NCBI GenBank assembly: GCA_964434105.1 | Contig: CAYSTJ010000001.1 | Location: 62,001-126,000 of the forward strand | Length of the DNA stretch: 64,000 bases | Reading direction: 5' to 3' | Source: CAYNST01 sp964434105 | GTDB taxonomy: Bacteria; Pseudomonadota; Gammaproteobacteria; Pseudomonadales; Cellvibrionaceae | In this document: piece by piece, positions 35,451 through 44,333 of the stretch | Layout: every line of letters begins with the position of its first letter | Numbering within the stretch: position 1 is the first letter of the stretch | Program-made: the position numbers and the translations under genes | The notes under the pieces: model-generated | Database searches by the model: none | What the model saw: the letters and a program-made list of their open reading frames with translations, nothing else | What the model was told of the DNA's origin: nothing

Positions 35451-35539
35451 TCACCGTCGCAAAAGTACAGTCGTGCTCGACAGCAGGTTGGTGCCGGATT
35501 TGCTACGCAGCATCACAGTCCTAAATACGGGAGTTGGAG

Positions 35540-36070
35540 ATGAACATTCCCATGATGGAAGAGCACAAGACCGGCAAGGTGAGCGGAGAATTCGAAGACC
35601 GTCGCAGCGCAGAGATGGCGAGGGCGGCGCTGGTCGAACGTGCCAACCTGAGTGAAGCCGATATCCGTCTTATTGCACCGCATGACCCCGCGTTTTCGGC
35701 CAAAATCGAACCGGAAAGTCACGGCATCGCACGTACCATGCTGAAAACCCATTATGTGCTGGGCGTGGCCGGATTGGTGATCGGGTTAATCGTATCCGGA
35801 CTGCTGGTGTTGTTTGGCCCCCGACTGACAGCGTCCAGCCCGGTTATGACGTTTATCGCCATCACCACCATCAGTACTTTCTCGGCCCTGTTGTGGGCCG
35901 GGTTTCTGGCGCTGCGTCCGGATCATGACCCGCTGATTATGCGGGCAGGGCACTCAGCGCGAACCGGTCGCTGGACAGTAGTGGTACACACAGGCAACGA
36001 AGGCGACATGAACGAAGCGCGTCGAATTCTGGAAACATCGTCCGCGCACAGTCACCATACCCTAACCTGA
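35540..36070 (+). CDS. Two-helix membrane protein of unknown function
   Basis: 176 residues from ATG 35540, which has GGGAG seven bases upstream. The N-terminal 65 residues look like a ferredoxin-like alpha/beta domain (SGEFEDRRSAEMARAALVERANLSEADIRLI). Two transmembrane helices follow (VLGVAGLVIGLIVSGLLVLFG; FIAITTISTFSALLWAGFLAL), then a second short alpha/beta part (GRWTVVVHTGNEGDMNEARRIL). The layout resembles bacterial general-stress membrane proteins. It lies 10 bp before the epimerase-VKOR fusion gene, so they are likely cotranscribed. Confidence 0.75.
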   Translation: MNIPMMEEHKTGKVSGEFEDRRSAEMARAALVERANLSEADIRLIAPHDPAFSAKIEPESHGIARTMLKTHYVLGVAGLVIGLIVSGLLVLFGPRLTASSPVMTFIAITTISTFSALLWAGFLALRPDHDPLIMRAGHSARTGRWTVVVHTGNEGDMNEARRILETSSAHSHHTLT

Positions 36071-36080
36071 GCGAGGCAAC

Positions 36081-38621
36081 ATGTTGGAGCGACAGGCGTC
36101 GAAAGCGCACCGGCAAGCGGTTCTGATCACCGGCGCCGCAGGTAATCTTGGTTCGGCGCTGGCCGGGCGCCTGCGCAGCGAATTTGAGGTAATTCCCTGC
36201 GACCGTCCGCAAAGCGCCGGTGAAGGCATAATTGCGATGGATATCACCGACGCCGAATCTATCGACGCGGCACTGGCACACGTGGCCGCGCAATACGGTA
36301 AACGGATTGCGGCAGTCGTGCATCTGGCCGCCTATTTTGATTTTACCGGGGAAGCTTCGCCGCTCTACACCAGGATCAATGAAAACGGAACCCGGGATTT
36401 GCTGAAGGCGCTTAACCGTCACCTGGAGGTTGAACGATTTATTTATGCCAGTACCATGCTGGTCCACGAACCGGTTGAACCGGGCCAACGATTGACCGAA
36501 GCGACGCCCTTGTCGCCGAAATGGGCGTACCCACAATCAAAACTGAAAACTGAAAAAATCATTGAAGAACATCACGGACAGATACCTGTCACCATTTTAA
36601 GGCTGGCCGGGGTGTACGACCGCGATAGCTGCGTCCCCACGTTGGCGCATCAGATTGCCCGTATCCACCAGCGCGCCCTCCAGGGGCACCTCTATGCCGG
36701 AGATCAGGACGCGGGTCAGGCGTTTATCCATAACGACGATATGCTTGATGCATTCGTCCGGGCAATTGAGAGGCGCGGTCGGCCTTCACCCTATGACGTT
36801 TATCTGGCGGGTGAACGCGATGTAATGAGCTATGGTGAACTGCAGGATTGTCTGGGCAAGCTAATCCATGGTGAAGAGACATGGGCGACGATCACCGTCC
36901 CCGCACCCATTGCCAAAGTTGGTGCCTGGGTGCAGGAGAAAGCCGAGCCACTGATTCCCGATCAGATCGACCACGGCGAAGAACCCTTTATCAAGCCGTT
37001 TATGGTGGATATGGCGTCTGACCATTACGCGCTCGACACGTCCAGAATTGAGCGCGATCTTGGCTGGCATGCGACGCACGCCCTACGTGAGGAATTACCC
37101 CGGATTATCGATCGGTTCAAACAGGACCCGAAAGCCTGGTATAGCCGAAACGGGATTCCCGCTCCCAGTTGGCTGGAGTCCGCTGTCGAAAAACGCAGAA
37201 ACCCGGAAACGCTGCGGGAACAATACGAAACGGATTATCGCCGCGTCCACAGTCAGACACTCTGGGCACCCTGTTTTAATCTGGTGCTGGCAATATGGCT
37301 GATGCTGTCACCGGCATCATTCGGGTATCAGGATCAGCCACTCGCATTGAGCGACATGCTATCCGGTGGCCTCCTGTTTGTATTTGCACTGTTTTCGCTA
37401 TCGCCGAAACCCGGATGGCGAATGGCCCGCTGGGGAGCGGCGACAGTGGGCGTCTGGTTGACCTTCGCGCCCCTGGTGTTCTGGACATCGTCCGCCGCGG
37501 GCTACCTCAATAGCACGCTGGTCGGGTTTTTGGTGATGATGCTGGCGCTGGCGGTACGACCTTTTCCATCGCTGTCACCCGCAGCAGACCGTACGGGTCC
37601 GGATGTGCCGCCGGGGTGGGACTATTCACCGTCTGACTGGATGCAGCGCGTCCCAATTATCGCATTGGCGTTTCTCGGCTTCTTTCTGTCACGTTATATG
37701 GCGGCGTACCAGTTGGGACATATTGACGGCGTGTGGGACCCGTTCTTTACCCCGGGCGCAATCGAAGGTGACGGAAAAAACGGAACCGAAGAAATTATTA
37801 CATCCAGTCTTTCGGAAGCCTGGCCGGTACCCGATGCCGGCTTGGGGGCTACCGTTTATTTGCTGGAGGTCGTGACCGGAATGATCGGTTCGCGCCGTCG
37901 ATGGCGCACCATGCCCTGGCTGGTTCTGCTGTTCGGCTTTCTGATTGTGCCGCTCGGCGTCGTATCGATTACCTTCATTATTATTCAACCGATCATGCTC
38001 GGTACATGGTGTACCCTGTGCCTGATCGGCGCTGGCGCGATGCTGCTGCAAATTCCGTATTCCTTCGATGAAATTCTTGCCACCTTACAGTTTCTCAAAC
38101 GTCGCGCCAAAGCCGGGAGACCATGGCTGATAATTTTCTTCACCGGCGACACGGACGACAACTACCGCTGCGAATACCCGGCTGATGACTTTACGCGCTC
38201 GCCCGGGCAGATCATCAGGGACATGCTGGGCGGCGGCGTGGAGTTTCGCTGGCCTTTGGTATTGTCCGTGATCATCGGCGGCTGGTTGATGACAACGCGC
38301 CTGACAATCGGTTCGGAAGGGAGTATGGCCAATGCCGACCACCTGATCGGCGCGCTGGTGATCACCGTTGCCATCGCATCGTTTGCCGAAGTCGCACGAC
38401 CATTGCGCTTTCTGAATATACCGCTGGGGGCGGCATTGCTGGTAACGCCGTTCCTCTTTTCGCCTGGGGCAGTGGCTTTTGTGTCCAGCTATATGGCGGG
38501 CATCGCGTTAATTGTATTGAGCCTGCCCGGCGGAAAGGTTACTCACCATTATGGGTCGTGGGATCGGGTAATTAATCCACGAAGATTTGCAAAGTTTGCA
38601 CGTGGCGCAGTAGACGGTTAG
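36081..38621 (+). CDS. NAD-dependent epimerase / SPW-repeat / VKOR fusion protein
   Basis: An 846-residue multidomain membrane protein. Residues about 10-320 are an extended SDR epimerase (LITGAAGNLGSALAGRL, HLAAYFDFTG, NENGTRDLLKAL, YPQSKLKTEKI). Residues 390-500 are two SPW-type membrane repeats (NLVLAIWLMLSPASFGY; VGVWLTFAPLVFW). Residues about 520-680 resemble a vitamin K epoxide reductase-like unit: several helices and the redox motif GTWCTLCLIGA. More helices follow near the C-terminus. Such fusions occur in proteobacteria, but the combined role is not established; quinone-linked or thiol redox is inference. Confidence 0.8.
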   Translation: MLERQASKAHRQAVLITGAAGNLGSALAGRLRSEFEVIPCDRPQSAGEGIIAMDITDAESIDAALAHVAAQYGKRIAAVVHLAAYFDFTGEASPLYTRINENGTRDLLKALNRHLEVERFIYASTMLVHEPVEPGQRLTEATPLSPKWAYPQSKLKTEKIIEEHHGQIPVTILRLAGVYDRDSCVPTLAHQIARIHQRALQGHLYAGDQDAGQAFIHNDDMLDAFVRAIERRGRPSPYDVYLAGERDVMSYGELQDCLGKLIHGEETWATITVPAPIAKVGAWVQEKAEPLIPDQIDHGEEPFIKPFMVDMASDHYALDTSRIERDLGWHATHALREELPRIIDRFKQDPKAWYSRNGIPAPSWLESAVEKRRNPETLREQYETDYRRVHSQTLWAPCFNLVLAIWLMLSPASFGYQDQPLALSDMLSGGLLFVFALFSLSPKPGWRMARWGAATVGVWLTFAPLVFWTSSAAGYLNSTLVGFLVMMLALAVRPFPSLSPAADRTGPDVPPGWDYSPSDWMQRVPIIALAFLGFFLSRYMAAYQLGHIDGVWDPFFTPGAIEGDGKNGTEEIITSSLSEAWPVPDAGLGATVYLLEVVTGMIGSRRRWRTMPWLVLLFGFLIVPLGVVSITFIIIQPIMLGTWCTLCLIGAGAMLLQIPYSFDEILATLQFLKRRAKAGRPWLIIFFTGDTDDNYRCEYPADDFTRSPGQIIRDMLGGGVEFRWPLVLSVIIGGWLMTTRLTIGSEGSMANADHLIGALVITVAIASFAEVARPLRFLNIPLGAALLVTPFLFSPGAVAFVSSYMAGIALIVLSLPGGKVTHHYGSWDRVINPRRFAKFARGAVDG

Positions 38622-38794
38622 GTGTCGCGAGGGTACGGTGAATCCCGGCGTTGATATTCCTTCCTTTTTATTCGAATCCGATCTGGTTCGGGAATTGCAT
38701 TGGCCATTGTGCGCCCGTGGGTGCCGCGTGGCGCGGTTGCAATTGGATAGGTAACAGCAGGTTAACGGACGATAATTCGTCACGATGCAGCCAT

Positions 38795-38827
38795 GGGGCA
38801 AATCGGGGCGTGAGCTGAATAGTTAAC
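38795..38827 (+). repeat. Solo right end of the repeat family
   Basis: GGGGCAAATCGGGGCGTGAG followed by CTGAATAGTTAAC, the family right end with one extra A. It lies 30 bp before the ATG of the 38857 gene, so it forms part of that gene's leader. Confidence 0.8.
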
Positions 38828-38856
38828 AATAATTTTACCAAACTGAGGAGAATACT

Positions 38857-39225
38857 ATGTTGCAGACCAAAATCGCGTTGACCTCGGCCCTGGCCCTGAT
38901 TATGTCGTCAGGCATCGCTATGGCCGGTGATTACACGGAAAAAGATAAAGTGGGTACAATGGCCGACAAGGCACACAACAACGTGGCAATGCAAAGTTCG
39001 CGCATCAAAGCTGATTGGGTTGATGCACTGGATATCCAGGACGAAGATAAAGCGGACAAGATTCGCGAAGTTCAGGCCAGCTATTGGTCCGACAAAGAGG
39101 ATCTGACCAAGGAAATGGCAGAGATTGAAGAGAAGAAAAACGAACAGCTCCAGGACCTGCTGTCAGAAGATCAACTGGAAAAGCTTCAGATCATGGAGCG
39201 GGGGCATACAGGAAGGGAGCTATAG
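38857..39225 (+). CDS. Small periplasmic helical protein
   Basis: 122 residues with a clean signal peptide (MLQTKIALTSALALIMSSGIAMAGD). The mature part is charged and almost entirely helical (EVQASYWSDKEDLTKEMAEIEEKKNEQLQDLLSEDQLEKLQIMERG), a Spy/CpxP- or LTXXQ-like layout, though I see no diagnostic motif. An envelope-stress chaperone is possible. GAGGAG lies just upstream of the ATG. A repeat right end is directly upstream. Confidence 0.75.
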   Translation: MLQTKIALTSALALIMSSGIAMAGDYTEKDKVGTMADKAHNNVAMQSSRIKADWVDALDIQDEDKADKIREVQASYWSDKEDLTKEMAEIEEKKNEQLQDLLSEDQLEKLQIMERGHTGREL

Positions 39226-39256
39226 TTATTGCATTTCGAAATATGACTTCTGAAAA

Positions 39257-39482
39257 AGTAAATGGTAACTATTCAGTTCGTGTCGTAACGGTTCAGATTG
39301 CGTCCAGATTTGGTCAGCGCACGGCGAAACAGGTGAGTTTACGCGTGTAGTACGCCGCGCGCCCTCCGGGCCGCCTGGGCAGACGTTCAAACCTGTTCCG
39401 GAAGGATTGTGACCATTTTTTAAACGCCGCTTTATTGAAGGTTAAGGGCCAAGTCGGGCGAGCTGAATAGTTACAATAAATG
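39257..39482 (+). mobile_element. Complete repeat copy A with imperfect 8-bp target duplication
   Basis: The element spans 39265-39474 (210 bp): GTAACTATTCAG at the left and CTGAATAGTTAC at the right are perfect 12-bp inverted repeats. Flanks AGTAAATG (39257-39264) and AATAAATG (39475-39482) match at 7 of 8 positions, as expected for a slightly decayed 8-bp target-site duplication. No ORF of note. 5'-GTAA termini and 8-bp duplications are IS66-family traits, so a non-autonomous relative is likely. Confidence 0.85.
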
Positions 39483-39507
39483 AATCTTATGAAACCTGGA
39501 GTGTGAC

Positions 39508-39642
39508 ATGAAAAATTATTTGACAAAAATGTTCTTGATCGCGAGCTTTGGCTTGTTTCTGACAGCATGCGAAACTATGGAAGGATTTGGCCGGGATGTT
39601 GAAAAGACCGGCGAGAAAATCGAGGAATCCGCAGACCGGTAA
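39508..39642 (+). CDS. Entericidin-like lipoprotein (44 aa)
   Basis: A 44-codon gene. The signal peptide MKNYLTKMFLIASFGLFLTAC ends in a lipobox, and the mature part ETMEGFGRDVEKTGEKIEES is the entericidin A/B pattern (gly-rich then D-x-x-K-x-G-x-x-I). Entericidins are small membrane lipoproteins of a toxin/antidote pair in enterics; only one member is seen here. It starts 33 bp after the right end of repeat copy A, so the repeat forms its upstream region. GGAG lies about 8 bases before the ATG. Confidence 0.88.
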   Translation: MKNYLTKMFLIASFGLFLTACETMEGFGRDVEKTGEKIEESADR

Positions 39643-39790
39643 CGGCTAAAGGAGCGAAACCAGGAACACAGGGCGGCGTATTCTCAATCGTTCGGTAAAG
39701 GAATAGCTGCGCCCTGTGCTTGATCAGGTTGCTTAAGGTATTCGTTGTTAAACGGATTGAATACACCAAAAATTGAGTTGCGAGGGAACC

Positions 39791-40540
39791 TTGTCCAGCC
39801 ACAAGATCCGAATTCTGACAGTAAACATGCATAAAGGTTTCGACACGTTTAACCGCCGATTCGTTCTGCATGAATTGAGAGACGCGTTGCGGGAAACCCA
39901 GGCGGATATTATTTTCCTGCAGGAAGTGCTTGGCGAGCATCGGAAATGGTCGGTAACCTACGAACCACATTGGCCGACAATGCCGCAGTATGAGTTCCTC
40001 GCCGACAGCTTTATGCCGTTCCACGCTTACGGCAAAAACGCGATCTATACGGAAGGACACCACGGCAACGCTTTACTGAGTCGCTTCCACATAACGGATT
40101 GGCGCAACCTGGATATCTCCCTTAACGGGATTGAAAAACGGGGTCTGTTGCACTGTACGCTGGATACAGGCGTCGAGGGTATTCAGGTTCATACTATCTG
40201 CGTGCACCTGAGCCTCAAGGAGGCACATCGCCAGCAACAGCTCCAGTCATTGCGGAAAATGGTGAGCGAAATACCGGAAAATATGCCGCTGATTATTGCG
40301 GGTGATTTTAACGATTGGCGATTAAAGGCGCAGCCGATACTGCGCGAACTGGGCATGATCGAAGCCTGCACCGAATGTGAAGGCAAACCCGCCAAAACAT
40401 TTCCCGCGATGAGACCGATTTTACGTCTGGACAGGATCTACCTGCGGGGTTTCAGCCAGACCGAATTTCAGCGGGCACCTGTCAGCCCCTGGAATAAGCT
40501 GTCGGATCATCGGCCATTGCTTGCAGAGTTACAGCTCTAG
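39791..40540 (+). CDS. ybhP: Endonuclease/exonuclease/phosphatase family protein (YbhP-like)
   Basis: 249 residues from the TTG at 39791, preceded by GAGGGA. It has the EEP fold residues: ILTVNMHKGF, IIFLQEVL, GHHGNALLSR, IAGDFNDWR and the final LSDHRPLLAEL. It is the first gene of the E. coli-like ybhP-clsB-ybhN order, with clsB starting 8 bp after its stop. A role in phospholipid metabolism is suggested by that linkage. The substrate is unknown. Confidence 0.88.
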   Translation: MSSHKIRILTVNMHKGFDTFNRRFVLHELRDALRETQADIIFLQEVLGEHRKWSVTYEPHWPTMPQYEFLADSFMPFHAYGKNAIYTEGHHGNALLSRFHITDWRNLDISLNGIEKRGLLHCTLDTGVEGIQVHTICVHLSLKEAHRQQQLQSLRKMVSEIPENMPLIIAGDFNDWRLKAQPILRELGMIEACTECEGKPAKTFPAMRPILRLDRIYLRGFSQTEFQRAPVSPWNKLSDHRPLLAELQL

Positions 40541-40548
40541 GAGTCATT

Positions 40549-41862
40549 ATGTTCGGCTATAAAGGGGGCAAGAGCTATATCCCGGGAAATCAGATACGCC
40601 TGCTGCGCAATGGCGACGAGTTTTTCCCCCAGCTGGTAAGAAGAATTCGTAACGCCCGCCACGAAATCTACCTCGAAACTTTTATACTCGAAGACGATCG
40701 CGTTGGCCGCCTGTTGCAGAAAGCACTGGTTGGCGCTGCTCGTCGCGGCGTCTGGATCAGTATTACGGCGGATAGCTACGGCAGTTTTTTTCTGCCGGAG
40801 GCGTTTATTGAAGCGCTGACAGACGCCGGTGTGGTATTCCAGATTTTCGATCCCCAGCCGGGCTGGGTAAAATGGCGTCCAAAAGTCTTTCGGCGGTTGC
40901 ACCGCAAATTGGCGGTTATCGATGGCCAGTACGCTTTTATCGGCGGAATAAATTTGTCATACGAGCATGTGCTGGTCAGCAGTGATAAGGCAAAAAAGGA
41001 TTTTGCTGCGGAAATCCAGGGGCCCGTGGTAAAAAATATTCGGGAGCTGTGCAAAAGTAACGTACCGGTCGCGAGCAATATGCGGCTCGGTGCGGATTTT
41101 TCGCGGGTTCATGCCAGTGAACCCGTTGGCGAGACGGCCATTTCCATCGTCGGGCGGGATAACAGTCGACACCGAACCGAAATTGAGAAGGCCTACCTGG
41201 CCGGCATCCGGAATGCCCGGCATAAAATTACTATCGCCAACGCCTATTTTTTTCCTGGGTACCGATTGATGCGCGCATTGCGCAAGGCGGCACGTCGCGG
41301 TGTCGAGGTAAGGCTGGTGCTCCAGGGCAACCCGGATATTCCATTTGCACTTAAGGCGGCGCGGTGTTTGTATCAAAAGCTGACCACCTGCAAAATCAAG
41401 GTGTACGAGTATACAGAACGGCCACTGCATGCCAAGGTCGCGACCATTGACGATACCTGGTCCACCATCGGGTCCAGCAATCTGGATCCGTGGAGCCTGT
41501 CATTCAATCTGGAAGCGAATATTTTTGTGGAAGATGCTGCCTTTAACCAGGCGCTGACTGCCGAGATCGACCAGCTCATTGAACAAAGCCGTCTGATTGA
41601 GCAGGATTGGGTTCAGCGAAAGTCCGGTTGGTTTCTGCTCAAGGGCACACTGACTTACCACCTGTTAAGGAGCCTGCCAAACCTTATACAATGGATTCCA
41701 GAAAGCAAACTGCGAATTCGGCAGATAAAGGCCCGCCAGAAAATCGGGAGAACCAAAGGGACCAAAGTCCGACGGGAGGATCCGCAGGTCGACGCAAACA
41801 GTGCGCATGACAGCGAAAAACCCGTCGTCCACAAGCCGCATAATTCCGCCAGTGGAGCGTGA
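40549..41862 (+). CDS. clsB: Cardiolipin synthase B
   Basis: A 437-residue phospholipase-D-superfamily enzyme that makes cardiolipin by phosphatidyl transfer. It has two HKD motifs, LHRKLAVIDGQYAFIGGINLS and LHAKVATIDDTWSTIGSSNLD, and the ClsB-type early EIYLETFILEDD. The C-terminal 30 residues are a charged tail beyond the usual 413 aa length. Sits between ybhP and ybhN in one operon, as in E. coli. Confidence 0.95.
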   Translation: MFGYKGGKSYIPGNQIRLLRNGDEFFPQLVRRIRNARHEIYLETFILEDDRVGRLLQKALVGAARRGVWISITADSYGSFFLPEAFIEALTDAGVVFQIFDPQPGWVKWRPKVFRRLHRKLAVIDGQYAFIGGINLSYEHVLVSSDKAKKDFAAEIQGPVVKNIRELCKSNVPVASNMRLGADFSRVHASEPVGETAISIVGRDNSRHRTEIEKAYLAGIRNARHKITIANAYFFPGYRLMRALRKAARRGVEVRLVLQGNPDIPFALKAARCLYQKLTTCKIKVYEYTERPLHAKVATIDDTWSTIGSSNLDPWSLSFNLEANIFVEDAAFNQALTAEIDQLIEQSRLIEQDWVQRKSGWFLLKGTLTYHLLRSLPNLIQWIPESKLRIRQIKARQKIGRTKGTKVRREDPQVDANSAHDSEKPVVHKPHNSASGA

Positions 41863-41863
41863 T

Positions 41864-42859
41864 ATGGAAATGGCCGTGAGCCTTCGAAGCCGGATTGGCG
41901 GATTTTTTCATCATCTGAAAGCTTGGTTCAAAAACCCCAAGGTGAAGAAATCACTGACCTTTCTTTTCTTTATTGCGGTGGCCTGGATCCTGATTGATAA
42001 AGGCCGCGAGCTGGAATGGGATCAAATTTACGGCGCCCTGCGGGAAACCTCGGTTGTATCACTCGTGATCGGCGTCGTGCTGGCGCTGCTCAGCTATTCG
42101 GCCTACGCCGTCTATGACGTGATCGGTCGCCATCTGTTCAACATAAAAGTCAGCCGGTTTGGAGCCTGGGCGGCAGCATGGATCAGTTTTGCCTGCAACC
42201 TTAACCTGGGCGCGATTATCGGCAGCGTAGCATTTCGTTACCGGCTGTATTCACGGCTCGGCGTCCAGGCGAGTGATGTGACCCGCATCCTCGGCACCAC
42301 CGTAGTCAGTAACTGGTTGGGATATTGCCTGCTGGCCGGTCTATTGTTTATTTTCGGAGCGATAGCGATACCGGGTGACTGGGCGGTAGGTCGAATCGGG
42401 TTCCGGGTTATCGGCATTGCGCTGGTGGCAGTCGTGGTCGTGTACTGGTATTTTTGTATTGTTTCAGACCGGACTGAGCTGCAGATCCGCGGCCAGGTGA
42501 TTTATTTGCCCAAGCCCCCGATTGTGGCACTGCAATTTCTGGTCAGCACGGTTCACTGGTCGCTGATGGCCGGCGTCATCTACCAGTTTATGCCGCCGGA
42601 CATTGGTTATTTTACGGTTTTCGCCGTGTTACTGGTCAGTGGTATCGCCGGTGCGGTCTCGCATATCCCGGGTGGGCTTGGTGTCCTCGAAGCGGTGTTT
42701 GTCGCGCTGTTGAGCGGGCAGGCGGACAAAAATACCTTGCTGGCGGCCATTCTGGCCTATCGCTGCGCGTATTACCTGATTCCGCTGTCGGTGGCCTTGC
42801 CGGCTTACCTGCTCTTTGAAAGCACCGCTAAAAACCTGGCCCGTCAGGCGACTGCCTGA
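41864..42859 (+). CDS. ybhN: YbhN/UPF0104-family membrane protein
   Basis: 331 residues from ATG 41864, which has GGAG eight bases upstream and lies 1 bp after the clsB stop. It has about eight membrane helices of the lysylphosphatidylglycerol-synthase/flippase-like family (VVSLVIGVVLALLSYSAYAVYDV, GAIIGSVAFRYRLYSRLGV, SHIPGGLGVLEAVFVALL, AYRCAYYLIPL). It completes the ybhP-clsB-ybhN operon, consistent with a part in phospholipid handling (inference). Confidence 0.93.
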   Translation: MEMAVSLRSRIGGFFHHLKAWFKNPKVKKSLTFLFFIAVAWILIDKGRELEWDQIYGALRETSVVSLVIGVVLALLSYSAYAVYDVIGRHLFNIKVSRFGAWAAAWISFACNLNLGAIIGSVAFRYRLYSRLGVQASDVTRILGTTVVSNWLGYCLLAGLLFIFGAIAIPGDWAVGRIGFRVIGIALVAVVVVYWYFCIVSDRTELQIRGQVIYLPKPPIVALQFLVSTVHWSLMAGVIYQFMPPDIGYFTVFAVLLVSGIAGAVSHIPGGLGVLEAVFVALLSGQADKNTLLAAILAYRCAYYLIPLSVALPAYLLFESTAKNLARQATA

Positions 42860-42975
42860 ACGGGCCCGGATGCAAGCCGGTAATAACGTCGGCATTTCTG
42901 TTGGAGGCCCGCGTCTGTTGAGCTTTCATCGACGCGTCGTCGGCGTCGCTTTGCTCAGGTAGCGGGACGCGGCGG

Positions 42976-43485
42976 TCAAACGTTGTTGTCGCGGGTTTCC
43001 TTGTCAACAGCTTTCTTGACTGTTGTGCGAATTTCCTGTTCCTGTTTCATTTTAAAAAAGCTCAGGAAACGAAAGATAATAAAATTGACGAATGACAGAA
43101 GGATAGCAATTTCATAGCGACCGTACGCGACAGACACGCCAATAGCCCCGGTATTCCAGATCCCCGCCGCGGTCGCTGTACCGCCCACCCTGCCTGAGTG
43201 CTTAACGATTGCGCCGCCACCGATAAAGCCGATGCCGGTGACTATCCCATACATGACCCGAGCCTCCGCTTCATCGGTGCCATATACGCTGCGGGCAACC
43301 AGCATAAACGCACAGGATGCGACCGCGACCAGAGGGAATGTTCGGAGACCCGCGCCGCCGGCAGTACCGGCTTCACGGTTGAACGCAAGGGGCAGCGCCA
43401 GTATAAGCGCGATGGTCAGTTGATAGAAGTGATAGAGGATCAGCCGGAAATCGAGGTTGAGATTCAACAGTGTAACTGGGTCCAT
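42976..43485 (-). CDS. MgtC/SapB-family membrane protein
   Basis: 169 residues with four or five hydrophobic segments and MgtC-like features: LALPLAFNREAGTAGGAGLRTFPLVAVASCAFML, GIVTGIGFIGGGAIVKHSGRVGGTATAAGIWNTGAIG. In virulent enterics MgtC affects magnesium adaptation and F1Fo ATPase; here it is a short C-terminus-less form, so a general envelope role is likely. Stands alone, convergent with ybhN. Confidence 0.88.
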   Translation of the reverse strand: MDPVTLLNLNLDFRLILYHFYQLTIALILALPLAFNREAGTAGGAGLRTFPLVAVASCAFMLVARSVYGTDEAEARVMYGIVTGIGFIGGGAIVKHSGRVGGTATAAGIWNTGAIGVSVAYGRYEIAILLSFVNFIIFRFLSFFKMKQEQEIRTTVKKAVDKETRDNNV

Positions 43486-43688
43486 AACCGCAGGTTCTCA
43501 GCATTTGCCCGAACAACAGAATGAGATTGACGGTAGACCGTCGGCGTCGATTCCCGTGGTACGCGCCCGTGAGCCAATCAGGCTTCCTGCGACCAAAAAT
43601 ACACTGCAGGAGCAAACCGTTGCCAAATAGTAACGGTGATGTGGATGCGATTTCTGCCGCGCACTCGCATCGTCCGGGGGCCTTTCCG

Positions 43689-43886
43689 CTAACTTGCTGA
43701 CTTTTGCCAGACCCGCAGTTCTTCGATCAATTCGCGGATCTTCTGCAGCTCCGTAATCAACAGTTCGCGCCGTACATGGGAGCGGTAAGTAGATTCGGCA
43801 ATAAGTTGCGCAGATTCCAGATTGTCCCTGGCTTCCTGCAGCCCGAACCGGGCAGCTGATTCGATTAACTCGATCGACGTTTGCAT
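43689..43886 (-). CDS. Small hypothetical protein (65 aa)
   Basis: A 65-residue helical protein (MQTSIELIESAARFGLQEARDNLESAQLIAESTY..., ending LRVWQKSAS). GGTGA lies 5 bases before the ATG. No signal, membrane segment or recognised family. Likely real on the basis of start signal and amphipathic helices. Confidence 0.5.
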   Translation of the reverse strand: MQTSIELIESAARFGLQEARDNLESAQLIAESTYRSHVRRELLITELQKIRELIEELRVWQKSAS

Positions 43887-44039
43887 AATTTCACCGGGTA
43901 TCTAAGGGTTGAACGACCCTGAATGAATACAGTCTATGCGCGAAATAATATGATTGTTTATCACGGGATTGCAACAACCATCGGTGGTAATTTTACCGTG
44001 GTGGAATCCGGTGCCAATCCCGTTGGACGTCCGGTTGGG

Positions 44040-44252
44040 CTAATTATAAAGCGCGTGATTACTTGTAAAATTTGCCCTGGCATGTCCAAGGTTTTCATTT
44101 AATCCGTCGAACCAGCCTTCCCACCACTGCATATAATGGTCTGCTCGTGATCGTTGCGGGTTATTTTTTAACCAGCTGCTGAGTGTGAAGTCAAGTGTTG
44201 GCGAGTTTATTCCCTTTTTATAGGCATTCTTACCAAGCGAACGAATTTTCAT
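44040..44252 (-). CDS. RMF/CrpP-like small protein (70 aa)
   Basis: 70 residues from the ATG at 44252 (GGAG nine bases upstream). The sequence GKNAYKKGINSPT, WLKNNPQRSRADHYMQWWEGWFDGLNE resembles ribosome modulation factor and its CrpP relatives: an early A-x-x-x-G, a mid-chain NP and late W-x-x-G-W. RMF dimerises stationary-phase ribosomes. Similarity is modest, so I give the family with caution. Its promoter is just left of repeat copy B. Confidence 0.5.
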   Translation of the reverse strand: MKIRSLGKNAYKKGINSPTLDFTLSSWLKNNPQRSRADHYMQWWEGWFDGLNENLGHARANFTSNHALYN

Positions 44253-44333
44253 AAAAAGTGACTCCAATAAAACGATACATAGGACGGGGTACTGCGTACT
44301 ACCAATCTAGCAATAAGTGAACCAGTATAGGTA

